A DNA stretch of 64,000 bases. It comes from Chlorobium sp. GTDB lineage: Bacteria; Bacteroidota; Chlorobiia; Chlorobiales; Chlorobiaceae. Of this stretch, positions 46,246 through 56,541 are shown in pieces. Each line of letters starts with the position of its first letter. Positions within the stretch are counted from its first letter, which is position 1. The notes beneath the pieces were generated by a model. The model made no database searches. It was not told where the DNA came from and saw only the letters and a list, made by a program, of their open reading frames with translations. Position numbers and translations under genes: made by a program. The stretch is from NCBI GenBank assembly GCA_005862285.1, contig SZXW01000002.1, positions 62,001 to 126,000 on the forward strand. Reading direction: 5' to 3'.

Positions 46246-46888
46246 CCTCAAAATAGGGACTGCAGGAACTGATCGGGTGCTGTTCCACCCGTTCAGGAAA
46301 TCCGTTGTGCTCCTTTTTCATTGACATTGCTTTTGAAACCTCTTCATCGAGATTTCCTCCTTTAAGGCAGATAAGTACCCCTCCAGTTTTGAGCAGGTTG
46401 CCGGCGTAACCGCAGAGCTGGTCCAGCGGCGCTACCTGGCGCGACAGAACGGTATCGAAAACGACCCCTTTCAGTTCTTCGACACGGGAATGCATGGCAA
46501 GGGCATTGGGGATGCCGAGCTCTTTGATCATTGCTTTGCAGGCAGCAATTTTTTTCCCGGTTGCATCGACAAGCAGAAATTGGGTTTCGGGAAAAACTAT
46601 GGCGAGAGGTATGCCGGGAAGGCCGCCACCGGTCCCGAGATCGAGCACTTTTTCATCAGGTCTGAACCTATGGTGGAGGCATATAAGGAGCGAGTGAAAA
46701 ATATGTTTTACTATTACCGGAGCATCCTCCTTACGGCTGATGAGGTTGACTTTCCTGTTCCATTGTTCGAGAAGAGAGCAGTAACGTACAAGCTTTTCAA
46801 GCTTTTTATCGTCAAGTTCAATTCCGTTTCCGGCGCACAGGTCCTGAAGTATTGCCTGCTCATCTTCCTTTTGTACCATTGGTGTCAT
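46217..46888 (-). CDS. rsmG: 16S rRNA (guanine-527-N7) methyltransferase
   Basis: RsmG (GidB), 223 residues, methylates G527 of 16S rRNA. Motif I is [17 protein letters not shown] (residues 85-101 approx.), with [14 protein letters not shown] following. The N-terminal region [12 protein letters not shown] is also typical. Loss of this gene gives low-level streptomycin resistance in some bacteria. It is convergent with rplQ and divergent from the manC-like gene. Confidence 0.96.
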   Translation of the reverse strand: MTPMVQKEDEQAILQDLCAGNGIELDDKKLEKLVRYCSLLEQWNRKVNLISRKEDAPVIVKHIFHSLLICLHHRFRPDEKVLDLGTGGGLPGIPLAIVFPETQFLLVDATGKKIAACKAMIKELGIPNALAMHSRVEELKGVVFDTVLSRQVAPLDQLCGYAGNLLKTGGVLICLKGGNLDEEVSKAMSMKKEHNGFPERVEQHPISSCSPYFEEKKLVIAFG

Positions 46889-47053
46889 CTTTCTTGATAG
46901 TTGTTACCAAAAAAACAACTTTTTATTCTGATTGGCAAACCGGTTGCGCTGATTGCCGACGAAACGGGAAAACTAATGAGAAGAAATAATTGTAAATTCA
47001 TGAGCTGAAATATTTGGGCACTGTTTTCGGGAAAAAATTAAGGTAATGATACT

Positions 47054-48175
47054 ATGATCGGTCATTCGGGAGGAAATGTTTATGCTGTGATCATGGCCGG
47101 AGGTATTGGCAAGAATTTCTGGCCATTGTCACGAAAAAAAGTGCCGAAACAGTTTATCGACCTGTTTGATGAAGGTACGATGATAGGGAAAACGGTCGAT
47201 CGTATCAAAGCTACCGTTGCGGAAGCAAATATATTGATCATTACAACGCCTCAAGGGCGTGAAAAGCTTGCCGGAACCCTTGAACATTTTCCGCAGGGCA
47301 ATATCATTGTAGAACCGGGAATCCGCAATACCGCTCCTTGCATCGCTCTGGCCACCGCATACATAAAAAAAAGAGATGACGATGCCATAACAGTTGTGCT
47401 TCCTTCGGACCATCTTGTGGATGACGATGATACATTCAACCAGATCGTGAGGGAGGGAATTACCCTCGCTGCTGAAAAAAAAGGGCTTGTGACAATCGGG
47501 ATAAAGCCGGACAGGCCGGAAACAGATTACGGATATATACAGGCCGATGAGCAATATCCGTTGCCGCATCCCTTTTCTGATGGCAATGATTTCAAGCTCT
47601 ACAAGGTCAGGGCCTTCGCTGAAAAACCGGATTATGCGACAGCCGAGCAGTTTCTCGAGAGCAGGGATTTTTTCTGGAACAGCGGCGTTTTCATCTGGCA
47701 TATCGACGCGATCGCACGGGAGTTCGAGCGTTCCATGCCCGAGCTTTACAAGGATATGCTGCATATCTACGACAACCTCGGCACAGAGAATGAAAGGAAA
47801 GTCATCGAAGATGTCTACTCATGGCTGCATCCGATTTCCATCGATTACGGGATCATGGAGAAAGCCGAGATCGTTTTTGTTCTGACGGGAGAATTCGGAT
47901 GGACCGATCTCGGCAACTGGGACGAAGTGCTGAAGGTCGCTGCGGAACGGCTTTCATTCAACGGGCGGCATCAGGACAAACAGCTCGTGAAGATCGAATG
48001 TGAAAATGTTTATGTTAAAAAATCTGCAGGCAAGGTGGTCTGTGCAATAGGGCTGAACGATATCATCATTATCGATACGGACGACGCCCTGCTTGTCTGC
48101 GGCAAAGGGTATTCACACCTGGTCGGGGGTATTGTCGATACCCTGAGACGGGAAGGAATGGAGGAATATCTTTAG
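47054..48175 (+). CDS. manC: Mannose-1-phosphate guanylyltransferase
   Basis: A 373-residue single-domain enzyme that makes GDP-mannose for surface glycans. The start is YAVIMAGGIGKNFWPLSRKK, with KKVPKQF and the downstream EPGIRNTAPCIALA and FAEKPDYATAEQFLE blocks of the family. It lacks the C-terminal phosphomannose isomerase domain. The usual GxGTRxWP arginine is replaced by asparagine (GIGKNFWP). Its stop overlaps the convergent cysS by four bases. Confidence 0.88.
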   Translation: MIGHSGGNVYAVIMAGGIGKNFWPLSRKKVPKQFIDLFDEGTMIGKTVDRIKATVAEANILIITTPQGREKLAGTLEHFPQGNIIVEPGIRNTAPCIALATAYIKKRDDDAITVVLPSDHLVDDDDTFNQIVREGITLAAEKKGLVTIGIKPDRPETDYGYIQADEQYPLPHPFSDGNDFKLYKVRAFAEKPDYATAEQFLESRDFFWNSGVFIWHIDAIAREFERSMPELYKDMLHIYDNLGTENERKVIEDVYSWLHPISIDYGIMEKAEIVFVLTGEFGWTDLGNWDEVLKVAAERLSFNGRHQDKQLVKIECENVYVKKSAGKVVCAIGLNDIIIIDTDDALLVCGKGYSHLVGGIVDTLRREGMEEYL

Positions 48176-49626
48176 CAGCCCGATTTTTTCGTCCAGGTTG
48201 CACCTTCGCGTGTATCCTTGATTTCTATTCCGGCATCGAGCAGCCGGTCACGAATGGTATCGCTGAGGGCGAAATTCCTGTTTTTCCTGGCTTCGGCCCG
48301 CAGGTCGAGCAGGATATCCATAACAGTTGACAGGCTTTTTCCAGTCTCGATGGTTTCTCCCTCTTTCCCATCTCCGCCTGGGTTAAGGATTCCGAGCACC
48401 TCCGCTCCTGTCTGTTCAAGAAAAAGCATCGCAGCGAGACGCGCTTCTTCAGTAATGCCTTCACTGCCGTCGAGTGCAGTATTGAGGGCTTTGGAGAATT
48501 CAAAAAGAACCGAAATGGCTACAGTTGTATTGAAATCATCGTTCATGGCTTCAATGAACCTCTGCTTGAACGGTTCTACCGCAAACAATCCGGTTCCGTT
48601 ATTGCTTTCTGTGACCCTTTTCCTGGTCTGACGAAGCTTGTCAAGCCCGGTGGTTGAAGCCTTTATGGCGACTTCTGAAAAGTCGAGAGGTGAACGATAA
48701 TGGGATTGCAGAATGAAAAACCGGATGGCAAGAGGGTCGTATTCCCTGAAGAGTTCCTTGAGGTTAACAGAATTTTTCAGGGACTTGCCCATCTTTATAC
48801 CGTTTACCGTCACCATGTTGTTATGCATCCAGAATCGTACATACGGTTTGCCGGTCGCAGCCTCGGACTGGGCTATTTCACAGTCGTGGTGAGGGAAACG
48901 GTTTTCCATGCCTCCGCCGTGGATGTCGATTGTCTCGCCGAGGTATTTCATGGACATCGCCGAACATTCGAGATGCCATCCGGGGTACCCTTTGCTCCAG
49001 GGTGAATGCCATTTCATAAGGTGGCTTTCATCCGCTTTTTTCCAGAGCGCGAAATCGGAAGGGTCGCGCTTTTCCGAGCGGATCTCCACTCTTGTGCCAG
49101 TCTGCTGCGCTTCCTGGTCCGTACGGCCGGAAAGTTTGCCGTAACCCTGAAAAGAGGAGACCGAAAAATAGACGTTCCCGTTCACTTCATATGCATGCCC
49201 TTTTGCTATCAGTCGTTCTATCAGCTCGATCTGTTCCGGTATGTGACCGGTGGCGAGAGGTGCAATATTGGGCCGCTGGACTCCGAGCATATCCATGTCT
49301 TCATAGTAGCTTCGGGTATAGAACTGCGCGATTTCCATTGGGTCGGTCTTTTCAAGCCTTGCCTGCTTCATGATCTTGTCTTCCCCCTCGTCGGCATCGT
49401 CGGTCAGGTGCCCTACATCGGTGATGTTCTGCACATACTTCACCCGGTACCCGATGTGGCGGAGCCAGCGGACAACTACGTCGAAGGAAACGTAGCTTTT
49501 GGCATGGCCGAGATGGGAATGGCCATAAACAGTCGGACCGCAGACATACATGCTGACAATACCGGGAAGAAACGGTTCGAATTGCTGTTTTGTCCTGCCG
49601 AGTGAGTTGTATATGAAAAGTGACAT
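48172..49626 (-). CDS. cysS: Cysteinyl-tRNA synthetase
   Basis: Class I synthetase, 484 residues. The HIGH-type motif is in CGPTVYGHSHLGHAKSYV; KMGKSLKNSVNL is the KMSKS region; and the zinc cysteine is the C of MYVCGPT together with WHLECSAM and HHDCE. The anticodon-binding C-terminus is present. It is followed convergently by the manC-like gene. Confidence 0.97.
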   Translation of the reverse strand: MSLFIYNSLGRTKQQFEPFLPGIVSMYVCGPTVYGHSHLGHAKSYVSFDVVVRWLRHIGYRVKYVQNITDVGHLTDDADEGEDKIMKQARLEKTDPMEIAQFYTRSYYEDMDMLGVQRPNIAPLATGHIPEQIELIERLIAKGHAYEVNGNVYFSVSSFQGYGKLSGRTDQEAQQTGTRVEIRSEKRDPSDFALWKKADESHLMKWHSPWSKGYPGWHLECSAMSMKYLGETIDIHGGGMENRFPHHDCEIAQSEAATGKPYVRFWMHNNMVTVNGIKMGKSLKNSVNLKELFREYDPLAIRFFILQSHYRSPLDFSEVAIKASTTGLDKLRQTRKRVTESNNGTGLFAVEPFKQRFIEAMNDDFNTTVAISVLFEFSKALNTALDGSEGITEEARLAAMLFLEQTGAEVLGILNPGGDGKEGETIETGKSLSTVMDILLDLRAEARKNRNFALSDTIRDRLLDAGIEIKDTREGATWTKKSGC

Positions 49627-49750
49627 CTTCCGTTGTTTCGACTATTGTTGAATTCCATGCCTGAAAACCCGATGAAAGTTAAACATTTGGGTTTTTAACA
49701 CAAGGTTTTTAGCTTCCTTTTTATTGCTCTTTTTATGATCGTTTTTTTGT

Positions 49751-50332
49751 ATGAATATCAGACAAGCCGACTTTCTCATAAGTGTTTCCAGTATTTCCGG
49801 ACTTCCGGAAGAATCGCTGCCTGAAATCGTGTTTGCAGGCAGATCGAATGTCGGCAAATCATCTCTTCTGAATTCGCTCGCTGCAGTGAAAGGGCTTGCC
49901 AAAACAAGCTCGACTCCCGGAAAGACAAAACTGATCAATTATTTTCTGATCAACAGTGAACTCTATTTTGTCGATCTTCCCGGGTACGGTTACGCATCGG
50001 TCAGCCATCAGGAGAAGGCCGTCTGGGGAAAACTGCTCTCTTCCTATATCGAACGCCGGAGCAGCATCGCGCTGGTCGTGCTGCTTGTCGATTCGCGTCA
50101 TCCCGGCATGCAGTCCGACCGGGCCATGATGGAATTCCTCGAGTTCCACGACAGGCCTTACGGGATTGTACTGACCAAGTATGACAAGCTGACGCAAAAA
50201 GATAAGGTGGCAACCCGTCGAATGATGGAAAAATCCTCTTCCAAAGCCGAATTTATTGTAAATTATTCATCTTTTTCCGGCACCGGCAGGAATGAACTGC
50301 TCGCCCATATAGAACACTATTTCCGTCAATAA
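49751..50332 (+). CDS. engB: Ribosome biogenesis GTPase EngB/YsxC
   Basis: A 193-residue small GTPase for 50S assembly. P-loop [16 protein letters not shown], then [21 protein letters not shown] and LTKYDKL are in order. The divergent cysS gene begins 125 bases upstream. purA follows 11 bases on. Confidence 0.96.
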   Translation: MNIRQADFLISVSSISGLPEESLPEIVFAGRSNVGKSSLLNSLAAVKGLAKTSSTPGKTKLINYFLINSELYFVDLPGYGYASVSHQEKAVWGKLLSSYIERRSSIALVVLLVDSRHPGMQSDRAMMEFLEFHDRPYGIVLTKYDKLTQKDKVATRRMMEKSSSKAEFIVNYSSFSGTGRNELLAHIEHYFRQ

Positions 50333-50343
50333 ACATAACCGTC

Positions 50344-51648
50344 GTGGAATCAAAACCATACAGTACCCCGTCACGGCCTGCGACCGTCATCATCGGTACG
50401 CAGTTCGGCGATGAAGGCAAGGGAAAGCTCGTAGATTATCTTTCAGACAAATACGATATTGTCGTCCGCTACCAGGGTGGGGCAAATGCAGGCCATACCA
50501 TCTGTTTCGATAATAAAAGCGTCGTTCTTCATCTTATTCCCTCGGGGATTTTCCACAAAGGGTGCGTATGCGTAATAGGGAACGGTGTCGTGATCGATCC
50601 GGTTGCACTGCTCGACGAGATCAGGAAGGTTGAGGAACTTGGTTATGAAGTCAAGGGGCGTCTGTTTATCAGCCACAACGCCCACCTGATCATGCCCTAC
50701 CACAAACTGCTCGACTCACTTCATGAAACAGCCCAGGGTGACCAGAAAATCGGTACGACCGGGCGGGGAATCGGGCCAAGCTACGAAGATAAATTCGCCC
50801 GCAAGGGCATCAGGGTTGTCGACCTTCTCAGCCTCAAAGTGCTTCAGGAGAAGCTCAGGGAGAACCTTGCAGCCAAGAACAAACTTCTTAAGAATGTTTA
50901 CGAAAAGGACGAGATCGATGTCGAAACGATGGTGCATGAGTATGGCGAGTTCGACAAGATCATCGATCCTTATGTCAAGAATACCCAGCTCTACCTGAAC
51001 CGCCAGATCAGGGAAGGTAAGACCGTGCTGCTCGAAGGGGCGCAGGGGTGCCTGCTCGATGTCGATCACGGCACCTATCCCTATGTCACCTCTTCCAACC
51101 CGACATCAGGCGGAGCCTGTACGGGGTCGGGCATTGCTCCGAACTATATCGGCAAGGTGATCGGTGTAGTCAAGGCATACATGACCAGGGTGGGCAACGG
51201 CGCATTTCCTACGGAACTGTGCGATGAGGCCGGAGAAGCTCTCGGCCGGATCGGACACGAATTCGGTGCGACAACCGGCAGAAAACGCAGATGCGGATGG
51301 ATCGATCTTGTGGCCCTTCGCTATTCTCTTACCGTGAACGGAGTGACGGAGATAGCCCTTACGAAGCTCGATGTGCTCGATACGTTCGATGAAATCAAGG
51401 TATGTATGTCCTATATGCTCAACGGCAAAGAGCTTCATGATTTCCCGACAGACCACCAGACACTTTCGCAGGTAACCCCGGTTTATAAAACCCTGAAAGG
51501 CTGGCAGGCATCGAATGCCCATGCAAGGAGTTTTTCCGACATGCATCCGGAAGCGCAGAACTATGTCACCTTCCTTGAAAAAGAACTTGGGGTTCCGGTG
51601 ACCTTCGTTTCCGTAGGTCCGGGAAGGGAAGAAACGGTTTTCCGGTGA
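50344..51648 (+). CDS. purA: Adenylosuccinate synthetase
   Basis: PurA, 434 residues, makes adenylosuccinate from IMP, aspartate and GTP. The P-loop-like GTQFGDEGKGKLVDYL opens the protein; GGANAGHTI, GTTGRGIGPSYEDK and TTGRKRRCGWIDLVALRY are further hallmarks. The start is GTG 50344. Probably co-transcribed with engB and the small protein after it. Confidence 0.97.
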   Translation: MESKPYSTPSRPATVIIGTQFGDEGKGKLVDYLSDKYDIVVRYQGGANAGHTICFDNKSVVLHLIPSGIFHKGCVCVIGNGVVIDPVALLDEIRKVEELGYEVKGRLFISHNAHLIMPYHKLLDSLHETAQGDQKIGTTGRGIGPSYEDKFARKGIRVVDLLSLKVLQEKLRENLAAKNKLLKNVYEKDEIDVETMVHEYGEFDKIIDPYVKNTQLYLNRQIREGKTVLLEGAQGCLLDVDHGTYPYVTSSNPTSGGACTGSGIAPNYIGKVIGVVKAYMTRVGNGAFPTELCDEAGEALGRIGHEFGATTGRKRRCGWIDLVALRYSLTVNGVTEIALTKLDVLDTFDEIKVCMSYMLNGKELHDFPTDHQTLSQVTPVYKTLKGWQASNAHARSFSDMHPEAQNYVTFLEKELGVPVTFVSVGPGREETVFR

Positions 51649-51658
51649 TTTCCGACTT

Positions 51659-51979
51659 ATGGCTTTAATGGATATAACGGTTATTCCGCTCGACCATTCC
51701 CAGGGAAGCCTGAGCGGTTTTGTGGCTTCGCTGCAGGAACTGCTTGCCGGGAGCGGCAGCCGCTATTCTCTTCACGACATGGGGACAACGGTTGAGGGGC
51801 CGGCCGGCGATCTCTTTGAGCTTGCGTACAAACTGCATGAACATTCTTTCAGCCAGGGAGGAAACCGGGTATATACCGTTGTAAAAATCGATGACCGGCG
51901 TGACCGTGAGGTACACCTTGGTGAAAAAACCTCTTCGGTAAAAGTGAAAATAGCCTCTGCAGCAGGGTCGCAGGAGTAG
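51659..51979 (+). CDS. MTH1187-type thiamine-binding protein
   Basis: A 106-residue DUF77/MTH1187 protein, a ferredoxin-like fold that binds thiamine in characterised members. MDITVIPLDHSQGSLSGFVA and YSLHDMGTTVEGPAGDLFEL are typical. Its physiological role is not established. It lies at the end of the engB-purA unit, 115 bases before bchN. Confidence 0.8.
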   Translation: MALMDITVIPLDHSQGSLSGFVASLQELLAGSGSRYSLHDMGTTVEGPAGDLFELAYKLHEHSFSQGGNRVYTVVKIDDRRDREVHLGEKTSSVKVKIASAAGSQE

Positions 51980-52094
51980 GGAGATTGGTGAAAATATTAT
52001 ATCTTCAGTTTCTTAAAATTTGACCGTTGTAATGCTTTTACCGCACCTCGTCAGTACGGAGATGCGGGTAGTAACTACTTAGGAGAAAAACTTC

Positions 52095-53366
52095 ATGATG
52101 CCTGTTTCAGGGGATATTCAGATAATCAAGGAGGATAACGTTACACACAGCTTTTGCGGACTTGCCTGCGTCGGATGGCTCTATCAGAAAATCAAGGACA
52201 GCTTTTTCCTTATCCTCGGAACCCATACCTGCGCCCATTTTCTGCAGAATGCTCTCGGCATGATGATTTTTGCCAAACCTCGCTTCGGCATCGCCCTCAT
52301 CGAGGAAGGTGACCTCTCGAAAAGCGAACCGACCCTCGAGGAAATTATCGCTGAAATCAAGGCCGACCATAACCCGTCGGTGATCTTCCTGCTTTCCTCA
52401 TGCACGCCGGAAGTCATGAAGGTGGATTTCAAGGGGCTTTCCGAGCATCTCAGCACTCCTGAACTGCCGGTGTTGTTCGTGCCTGCCAGCGGCCTTGTCT
52501 ATAATTTCACCCAGGCGGAGGATTCAGTTCTCCACGCACTTGTTCCATTCTGTCCGGCAGCTCCGGCTGGAGAGAAGAAGGTGGTTTTTCTCGGGTCTGT
52601 GAACGATGCAACGGCGGACGACCTCAGGGCTGAGGCTGAAGAGCTCGGCATTCCGGTCGGAGGCTTCCTGCCCGAGTCGCGTTTCGACCGTATGCCTGCC
52701 ATCGGTCCCGATACCATTCTTGCTCCGGTACAGCCCTACCTTTCGAGGGTTGCCGTCAAGCTCGAGCGCGAGCGCGGCGCAAAGGTGCTTGCCTCACTTT
52801 TCCCCTTCGGTCCCGACGGTACGAGGGTGTTCTGGGAGGATCTCGCAAAGGAGTTCGGTATTACCGTTGACCTTCGTGACCGGGAAAAAGCCGCATGGGA
52901 GAAAATCAGACCGCAGACCGAGCTGCTTCGCGGCAAAAAAGTATTTCTCACAGCCGATACCATGATGGAGCTTCCTCTTGCGAGGTTCCTGAAAGGCGCC
53001 GGTGCAAACGTGGTCGAATGCAGCAGCGCCTATATCAACAAGAAGGCGCTCGGACGCGAACTCCAGGCGCTTGAAGGCATAAAGGTTGTCGAACAGCCCA
53101 ACTTCCACCGTCAGCTCGAGGATATCAAGAGGGAACGGCCCGACATGATCGTTACCTCGCTCATGACCGCAAACCCCTTCGTGGGCCACGGCTTTATCGT
53201 GAAATGGAGCATGGAGTTCACCCTCATGCCGATCCACAGCTGGTCAGGGGTGTTCACCCTTGCCAATCTTTTTGTTTCGCCCTTCAACCGCCGGAGCAAG
53301 CTGCCTCCGTTCGACGAGAAGGTATGGCTCGAAGGTGTCATGCCGAGCGCGGAACAGGTACATTGA
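52095..53366 (+). CDS. bchN: Light-independent protochlorophyllide reductase subunit N
   Basis: BchN, 423 residues, half of the NifDK-like catalytic component that reduces ring D of protochlorophyllide in the dark. The cluster cysteines are C21, C46 and C103 ([23 protein letters not shown]). The start ATG 52095 follows TAGGAGAAA. With bchB and bchL it forms one operon. Confidence 0.97.
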   Translation: MMPVSGDIQIIKEDNVTHSFCGLACVGWLYQKIKDSFFLILGTHTCAHFLQNALGMMIFAKPRFGIALIEEGDLSKSEPTLEEIIAEIKADHNPSVIFLLSSCTPEVMKVDFKGLSEHLSTPELPVLFVPASGLVYNFTQAEDSVLHALVPFCPAAPAGEKKVVFLGSVNDATADDLRAEAEELGIPVGGFLPESRFDRMPAIGPDTILAPVQPYLSRVAVKLERERGAKVLASLFPFGPDGTRVFWEDLAKEFGITVDLRDREKAAWEKIRPQTELLRGKKVFLTADTMMELPLARFLKGAGANVVECSSAYINKKALGRELQALEGIKVVEQPNFHRQLEDIKRERPDMIVTSLMTANPFVGHGFIVKWSMEFTLMPIHSWSGVFTLANLFVSPFNRRSKLPPFDEKVWLEGVMPSAEQVH

Positions 53367-53397
53367 ACAGAATTGCAACACTAACGGAACACAGGGT

Positions 53398-55002
53398 ATG
53401 CGCTTAGCTTTCTGGCTTTACGAAGGTACCGCACTGCATGGTATCAGCCGGGTCACAAACAGTATGAAAGGGGTTCACACGGTTTACCATGCCCCCCAGG
53501 GAGACGACTATATCACCGCAACCTATACCATGCTTGAACGTACTCCGGAATTTCCGGGCCTTTCGATCAGTGTGGTGCGCGGGCGTGACCTTGCCCAGGG
53601 TGTTTCGAGGCTTCCCGCCACTCTGCAGCAGGTAGAACGGCATTATAGCCCGGATCTTACGGTCATCGCGCCGAGCTGCAGCACCGCGCTGCTCCAGGAA
53701 GACCTCCGCCAGCTGGCCATGCATTCCGGCGTGCCGGAAGAAAAACTCCTCGTGTTTGCACTAAACCCGTTCCGCGTCACGGAAAACGAGGCTGCCGACG
53801 GTCTTTTCACCGAGCTGGTGAAACGCTATGCGAAAGAACAGGAAAAAACCGCCGGACCTTCGGTCAATATTCTTGGCTTCACCTCTCTCGGGTTTCACCT
53901 GCGTGCGAACCTGACGAGCCTCAGGCGCATGCTCCAGACCCTCGGCATCAGTGTCAATGTCGTCGCTCCCTGGGGTGCCGGCACGGCCGATCTTGAAAAA
54001 CTTCCGGCGGCATGGCTCAATATTGCTCCGTACCGAGAAATCGGCGCCACAGCTGCCGGGTATCTCGGTGAGCGTTTCGGCATGCCGACGATTTTCGATG
54101 CACCTCTCGGGATCGAACCGACTCAGCGATGGCTCGGGGATATCGTCGAAATAATCAATGACCTCGCAGCCAAAAAAGGTGTTCCGGGAATTACCATGCC
54201 GCCGCTCAGGGCATTTTCTCTCGACGGCATAAGCGCACCCAGCGGTGTGCCATGGTTTGCGCGAACGGCTGACATGGAAAGCTTCAGCGGCAAGAAGGCC
54301 TTTGTGTTCGGCGACGCAACCCATACGGTGGGTGTCGTCAAGTTCCTGCGCGACGAGCTCGGCATGCAGATTATCGGGGCCGGTACCTACCTGCACCGTC
54401 ATGCAGATTGGGTCCGCGAGCAGCTCAAGGGGTATTTTCCGGGAGAGCTTGTGGTCACCGACCGTTTCCAGGAGATTGCTTCGATCATAGAAAACGAAAT
54501 GCCCGACCTTGTCTGCGGCACCCAGATGGAGCGGCACAGCTGCCGCAAGCTCGATGTTCCCTGCATGGTCATCTCGCCGCCGACCCACATCGAAAACCAC
54601 CTGCTCGGCTACTATCCGTTCTTCGGGTTCGACGGCGCAGACGTCATGGCCGACCGTGTCTATCTCTCCTGCAAGCTCGGCCTCGAGAAGCACCTGATCG
54701 ACTTTTTCGGCGATGCGGGCCTCGAGTACGAAGATGAGGCAGGGGGACATACCATCAAGGCTGTATCCGTAAACGGTGATGATAACGGGTTCGAGGAGAC
54801 CGGTTCTGAAGCGGCACCTTCGGTTGCAACGGTGACGGACGGCATGAGATGGACCGACGATGCGGAGAACATGCTGAAGAAAGTTCCGTTCTTCGTAAGA
54901 AAGAAGGTGCGCAAGAACACGGAAAATTTTGCGCTCGAACAGGGCGAGAACTGCATTACGGCAGAAGTCTTCAGAAAAGCCAAGGAGCATCTCGGCGGTT
55001 AA
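53398..55002 (+). CDS. bchB: Light-independent protochlorophyllide reductase subunit B
   Basis: BchB, 534 residues from the ATG at 53398 ([20 protein letters not shown]); an upstream frame overlaps bchN and is not used. D36 in HAPQGDDY is the aspartate that serves as the unusual fourth ligand of the NB cluster in Rhodobacter BchB. The C-terminal helical cap ([20 protein letters not shown]) typical of BchB/ChlB is present after a ~40-residue linker. Confidence 0.97.
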   Translation: MRLAFWLYEGTALHGISRVTNSMKGVHTVYHAPQGDDYITATYTMLERTPEFPGLSISVVRGRDLAQGVSRLPATLQQVERHYSPDLTVIAPSCSTALLQEDLRQLAMHSGVPEEKLLVFALNPFRVTENEAADGLFTELVKRYAKEQEKTAGPSVNILGFTSLGFHLRANLTSLRRMLQTLGISVNVVAPWGAGTADLEKLPAAWLNIAPYREIGATAAGYLGERFGMPTIFDAPLGIEPTQRWLGDIVEIINDLAAKKGVPGITMPPLRAFSLDGISAPSGVPWFARTADMESFSGKKAFVFGDATHTVGVVKFLRDELGMQIIGAGTYLHRHADWVREQLKGYFPGELVVTDRFQEIASIIENEMPDLVCGTQMERHSCRKLDVPCMVISPPTHIENHLLGYYPFFGFDGADVMADRVYLSCKLGLEKHLIDFFGDAGLEYEDEAGGHTIKAVSVNGDDNGFEETGSEAAPSVATVTDGMRWTDDAENMLKKVPFFVRKKVRKNTENFALEQGENCITAEVFRKAKEHLGG

Positions 55003-55035
55003 GGATTTTATTCAACTACATTTTCCAGTTGCATT

Positions 55036-55866
55036 ATGAGTTTAGTTTTAGCGGTATACGGCAAGGGCGGTATCGGAAAAAGCACGACAAGCGCCAATAT
55101 CTCTGCAGCACTGGCCCTGAAGGGCGCCAAGGTACTTCAGATCGGCTGCGACCCGAAACATGACAGCACCTTTCCCATTACCGGAAAGCTGCAGAAAACC
55201 GTGATCGAAGCCCTTGAGGAAGTGGATTTCCACCACGAGGAGCTCAGCCCGGAAGATATCATCGAAAAAGGTTTTGCGGGCATCGACGGCCTCGAAGCGG
55301 GCGGTCCCCCGGCGGGCAGCGGCTGTGGCGGCTATGTCGTTGGCGAAGCAGTCGCACTGCTCCAGGAGTTCGGCCTTTATGACAAATACGACGTTATCCT
55401 CTTCGACGTGCTTGGCGACGTTGTCTGCGGCGGTTTCAGCGCTCCGCTGAACTACGCCGACTATGCCATCATCATCGCCACCAACGATTTCGACAGCATC
55501 TTCGCGGCGAACCGCCTCTGCATGGCGATCCAGCAGAAAAGCGCCCGCTACAAGGTCAAACTTGCCGGAATCGTGGCCAACAGGGTTGACTACGCGAAAG
55601 GCGGAGGCACCAACATGCTCGACCAATTCGCCGAAAAGGTCGGCACCCGCCTGCTCTCCAAGGTGCCCTATCACGAACTTATCCGCCAGAGCCGTTTTGC
55701 CGGAAAGACGCTGTTTGCCATGGATGACAGCGAGCCCGGCAAGGAAGAGTGCCTGAAGCCCTACAACGAGATCGCCGAGGATATTCTTTCGAAGGACACT
55801 AAATCATCCGTTCCCGTCCCGATCGGCGACCGCGAGATCTTCGAGATCGTCGGCGGCTGGCAGTAA
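55036..55866 (+). CDS. bchL: Light-independent protochlorophyllide reductase ATP-binding subunit L
   Basis: BchL, 276 residues, the NifH-like ATPase that feeds electrons to BchNB. P-loop [10 protein letters not shown] (8-17), switch II region [13 protein letters not shown], and the bridging 4Fe-4S cysteines C97 and C131 are all present. Last gene of the operon, followed by a hairpin terminator. Confidence 0.98.
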   Translation: MSLVLAVYGKGGIGKSTTSANISAALALKGAKVLQIGCDPKHDSTFPITGKLQKTVIEALEEVDFHHEELSPEDIIEKGFAGIDGLEAGGPPAGSGCGGYVVGEAVALLQEFGLYDKYDVILFDVLGDVVCGGFSAPLNYADYAIIIATNDFDSIFAANRLCMAIQQKSARYKVKLAGIVANRVDYAKGGGTNMLDQFAEKVGTRLLSKVPYHELIRQSRFAGKTLFAMDDSEPGKEECLKPYNEIAEDILSKDTKSSVPVPIGDREIFEIVGGWQ

Positions 55867-55900
55867 GTCGGTTTTGCATGTACAATTATAAATAAACAAA

Positions 55901-55930
55901 CAAGCGGGCTTTCGGCCCGCTTGCTGTTTT
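55901..55930 (+). terminator. Terminator of the bchNBL operon
   Basis: CAAGCGGGC (55901-55909) pairs perfectly with GCCCGCTTG (55915-55923) over TTTCG, followed by CTGTTTT. The upstream side is A-rich, so it may also serve the convergent bchJ-like gene. Confidence 0.8.
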
Positions 55931-55944
55931 ACATGTTTTTCCGG

Positions 55945-56517
55945 TCAGATCGTACAGGTATAAGTACAGAGGATCGAGCCGCTCTCTTTTTTAATCGAAG
56001 CTTTGATGGCGGTTTTCGGGTTCACCAGTTCTTCGAGCAGAGCCTCGAAGGTTCCGAGATAGAAATTGCCTACGACAGGCCTGCCCGGATAGGTGACTTT
56101 AACGGTTATGACCGGTTTTTTGCCGGTGGTATAGCTGAACTCTCCGCTGCCGGCAAAAGTCCATGCGTTTTTGCTGATCGCGAAAAGAAGAAGTTTGAAG
56201 GCTATTCCTGGCGGAAGCGGTTTCAGGATTTTCTGGAAGAATCCCGGAATACGAACCCTGAGCAGGTAGGCGGCGGTACGCCGTCCCGATTCCTCGAGGA
56301 TTGCCGCGGTTTTGTATTCACCGATCTCGTTATCGAGAGCGCCGACAAGCGCGTGAAATTTCGACTCTTCCGTCATTTCGGATGGAAGGTTGCCAATCCA
56401 GTGCCCCTGGCCGCATCGCTTGAGTATAGCCTCAGCTTCTGTTTTGCCGAACATGGCTTCAAGGGATGTTACTGTCTGTATGATTGAGTTGGGACCGATT
56501 TTTGAGGAACTGTTCAT
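55945..56517 (-). CDS. bchJ: BchJ-like protein (V4R domain), bacteriochlorophyll synthesis
   Basis: A 190-residue V4R-type protein. IGPNSIIQTVTSLEAMFG at the start, RRTAAYLLRVRIPGFFQKIL and NAWTFAGSGEF match BchJ proteins. BchJ was first named a 4(8)-vinyl reductase; in Chlorobaculum tepidum the true 8-vinyl reductase is BciA and BchJ is thought to help deliver intermediates. The end CTYTCTI has two cysteines. It converges on bchL, placing it in the pigment region. Confidence 0.85.
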   Translation of the reverse strand: MNSSSKIGPNSIIQTVTSLEAMFGKTEAEAILKRCGQGHWIGNLPSEMTEESKFHALVGALDNEIGEYKTAAILEESGRRTAAYLLRVRIPGFFQKILKPLPPGIAFKLLLFAISKNAWTFAGSGEFSYTTGKKPVITVKVTYPGRPVVGNFYLGTFEALLEELVNPKTAIKASIKKESGSILCTYTCTI

Positions 56518-56541
56518 CCTGTAAAGCTAGTGGTTTATGTT

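Noticed and set aside
53260-53397. Longer N-terminus for bchB
   Set aside because: It overlaps bchN by over 100 bases and the extra residues do not resemble BchB; the ATG at 53398 gives the usual N-terminus and places D36 correctly.
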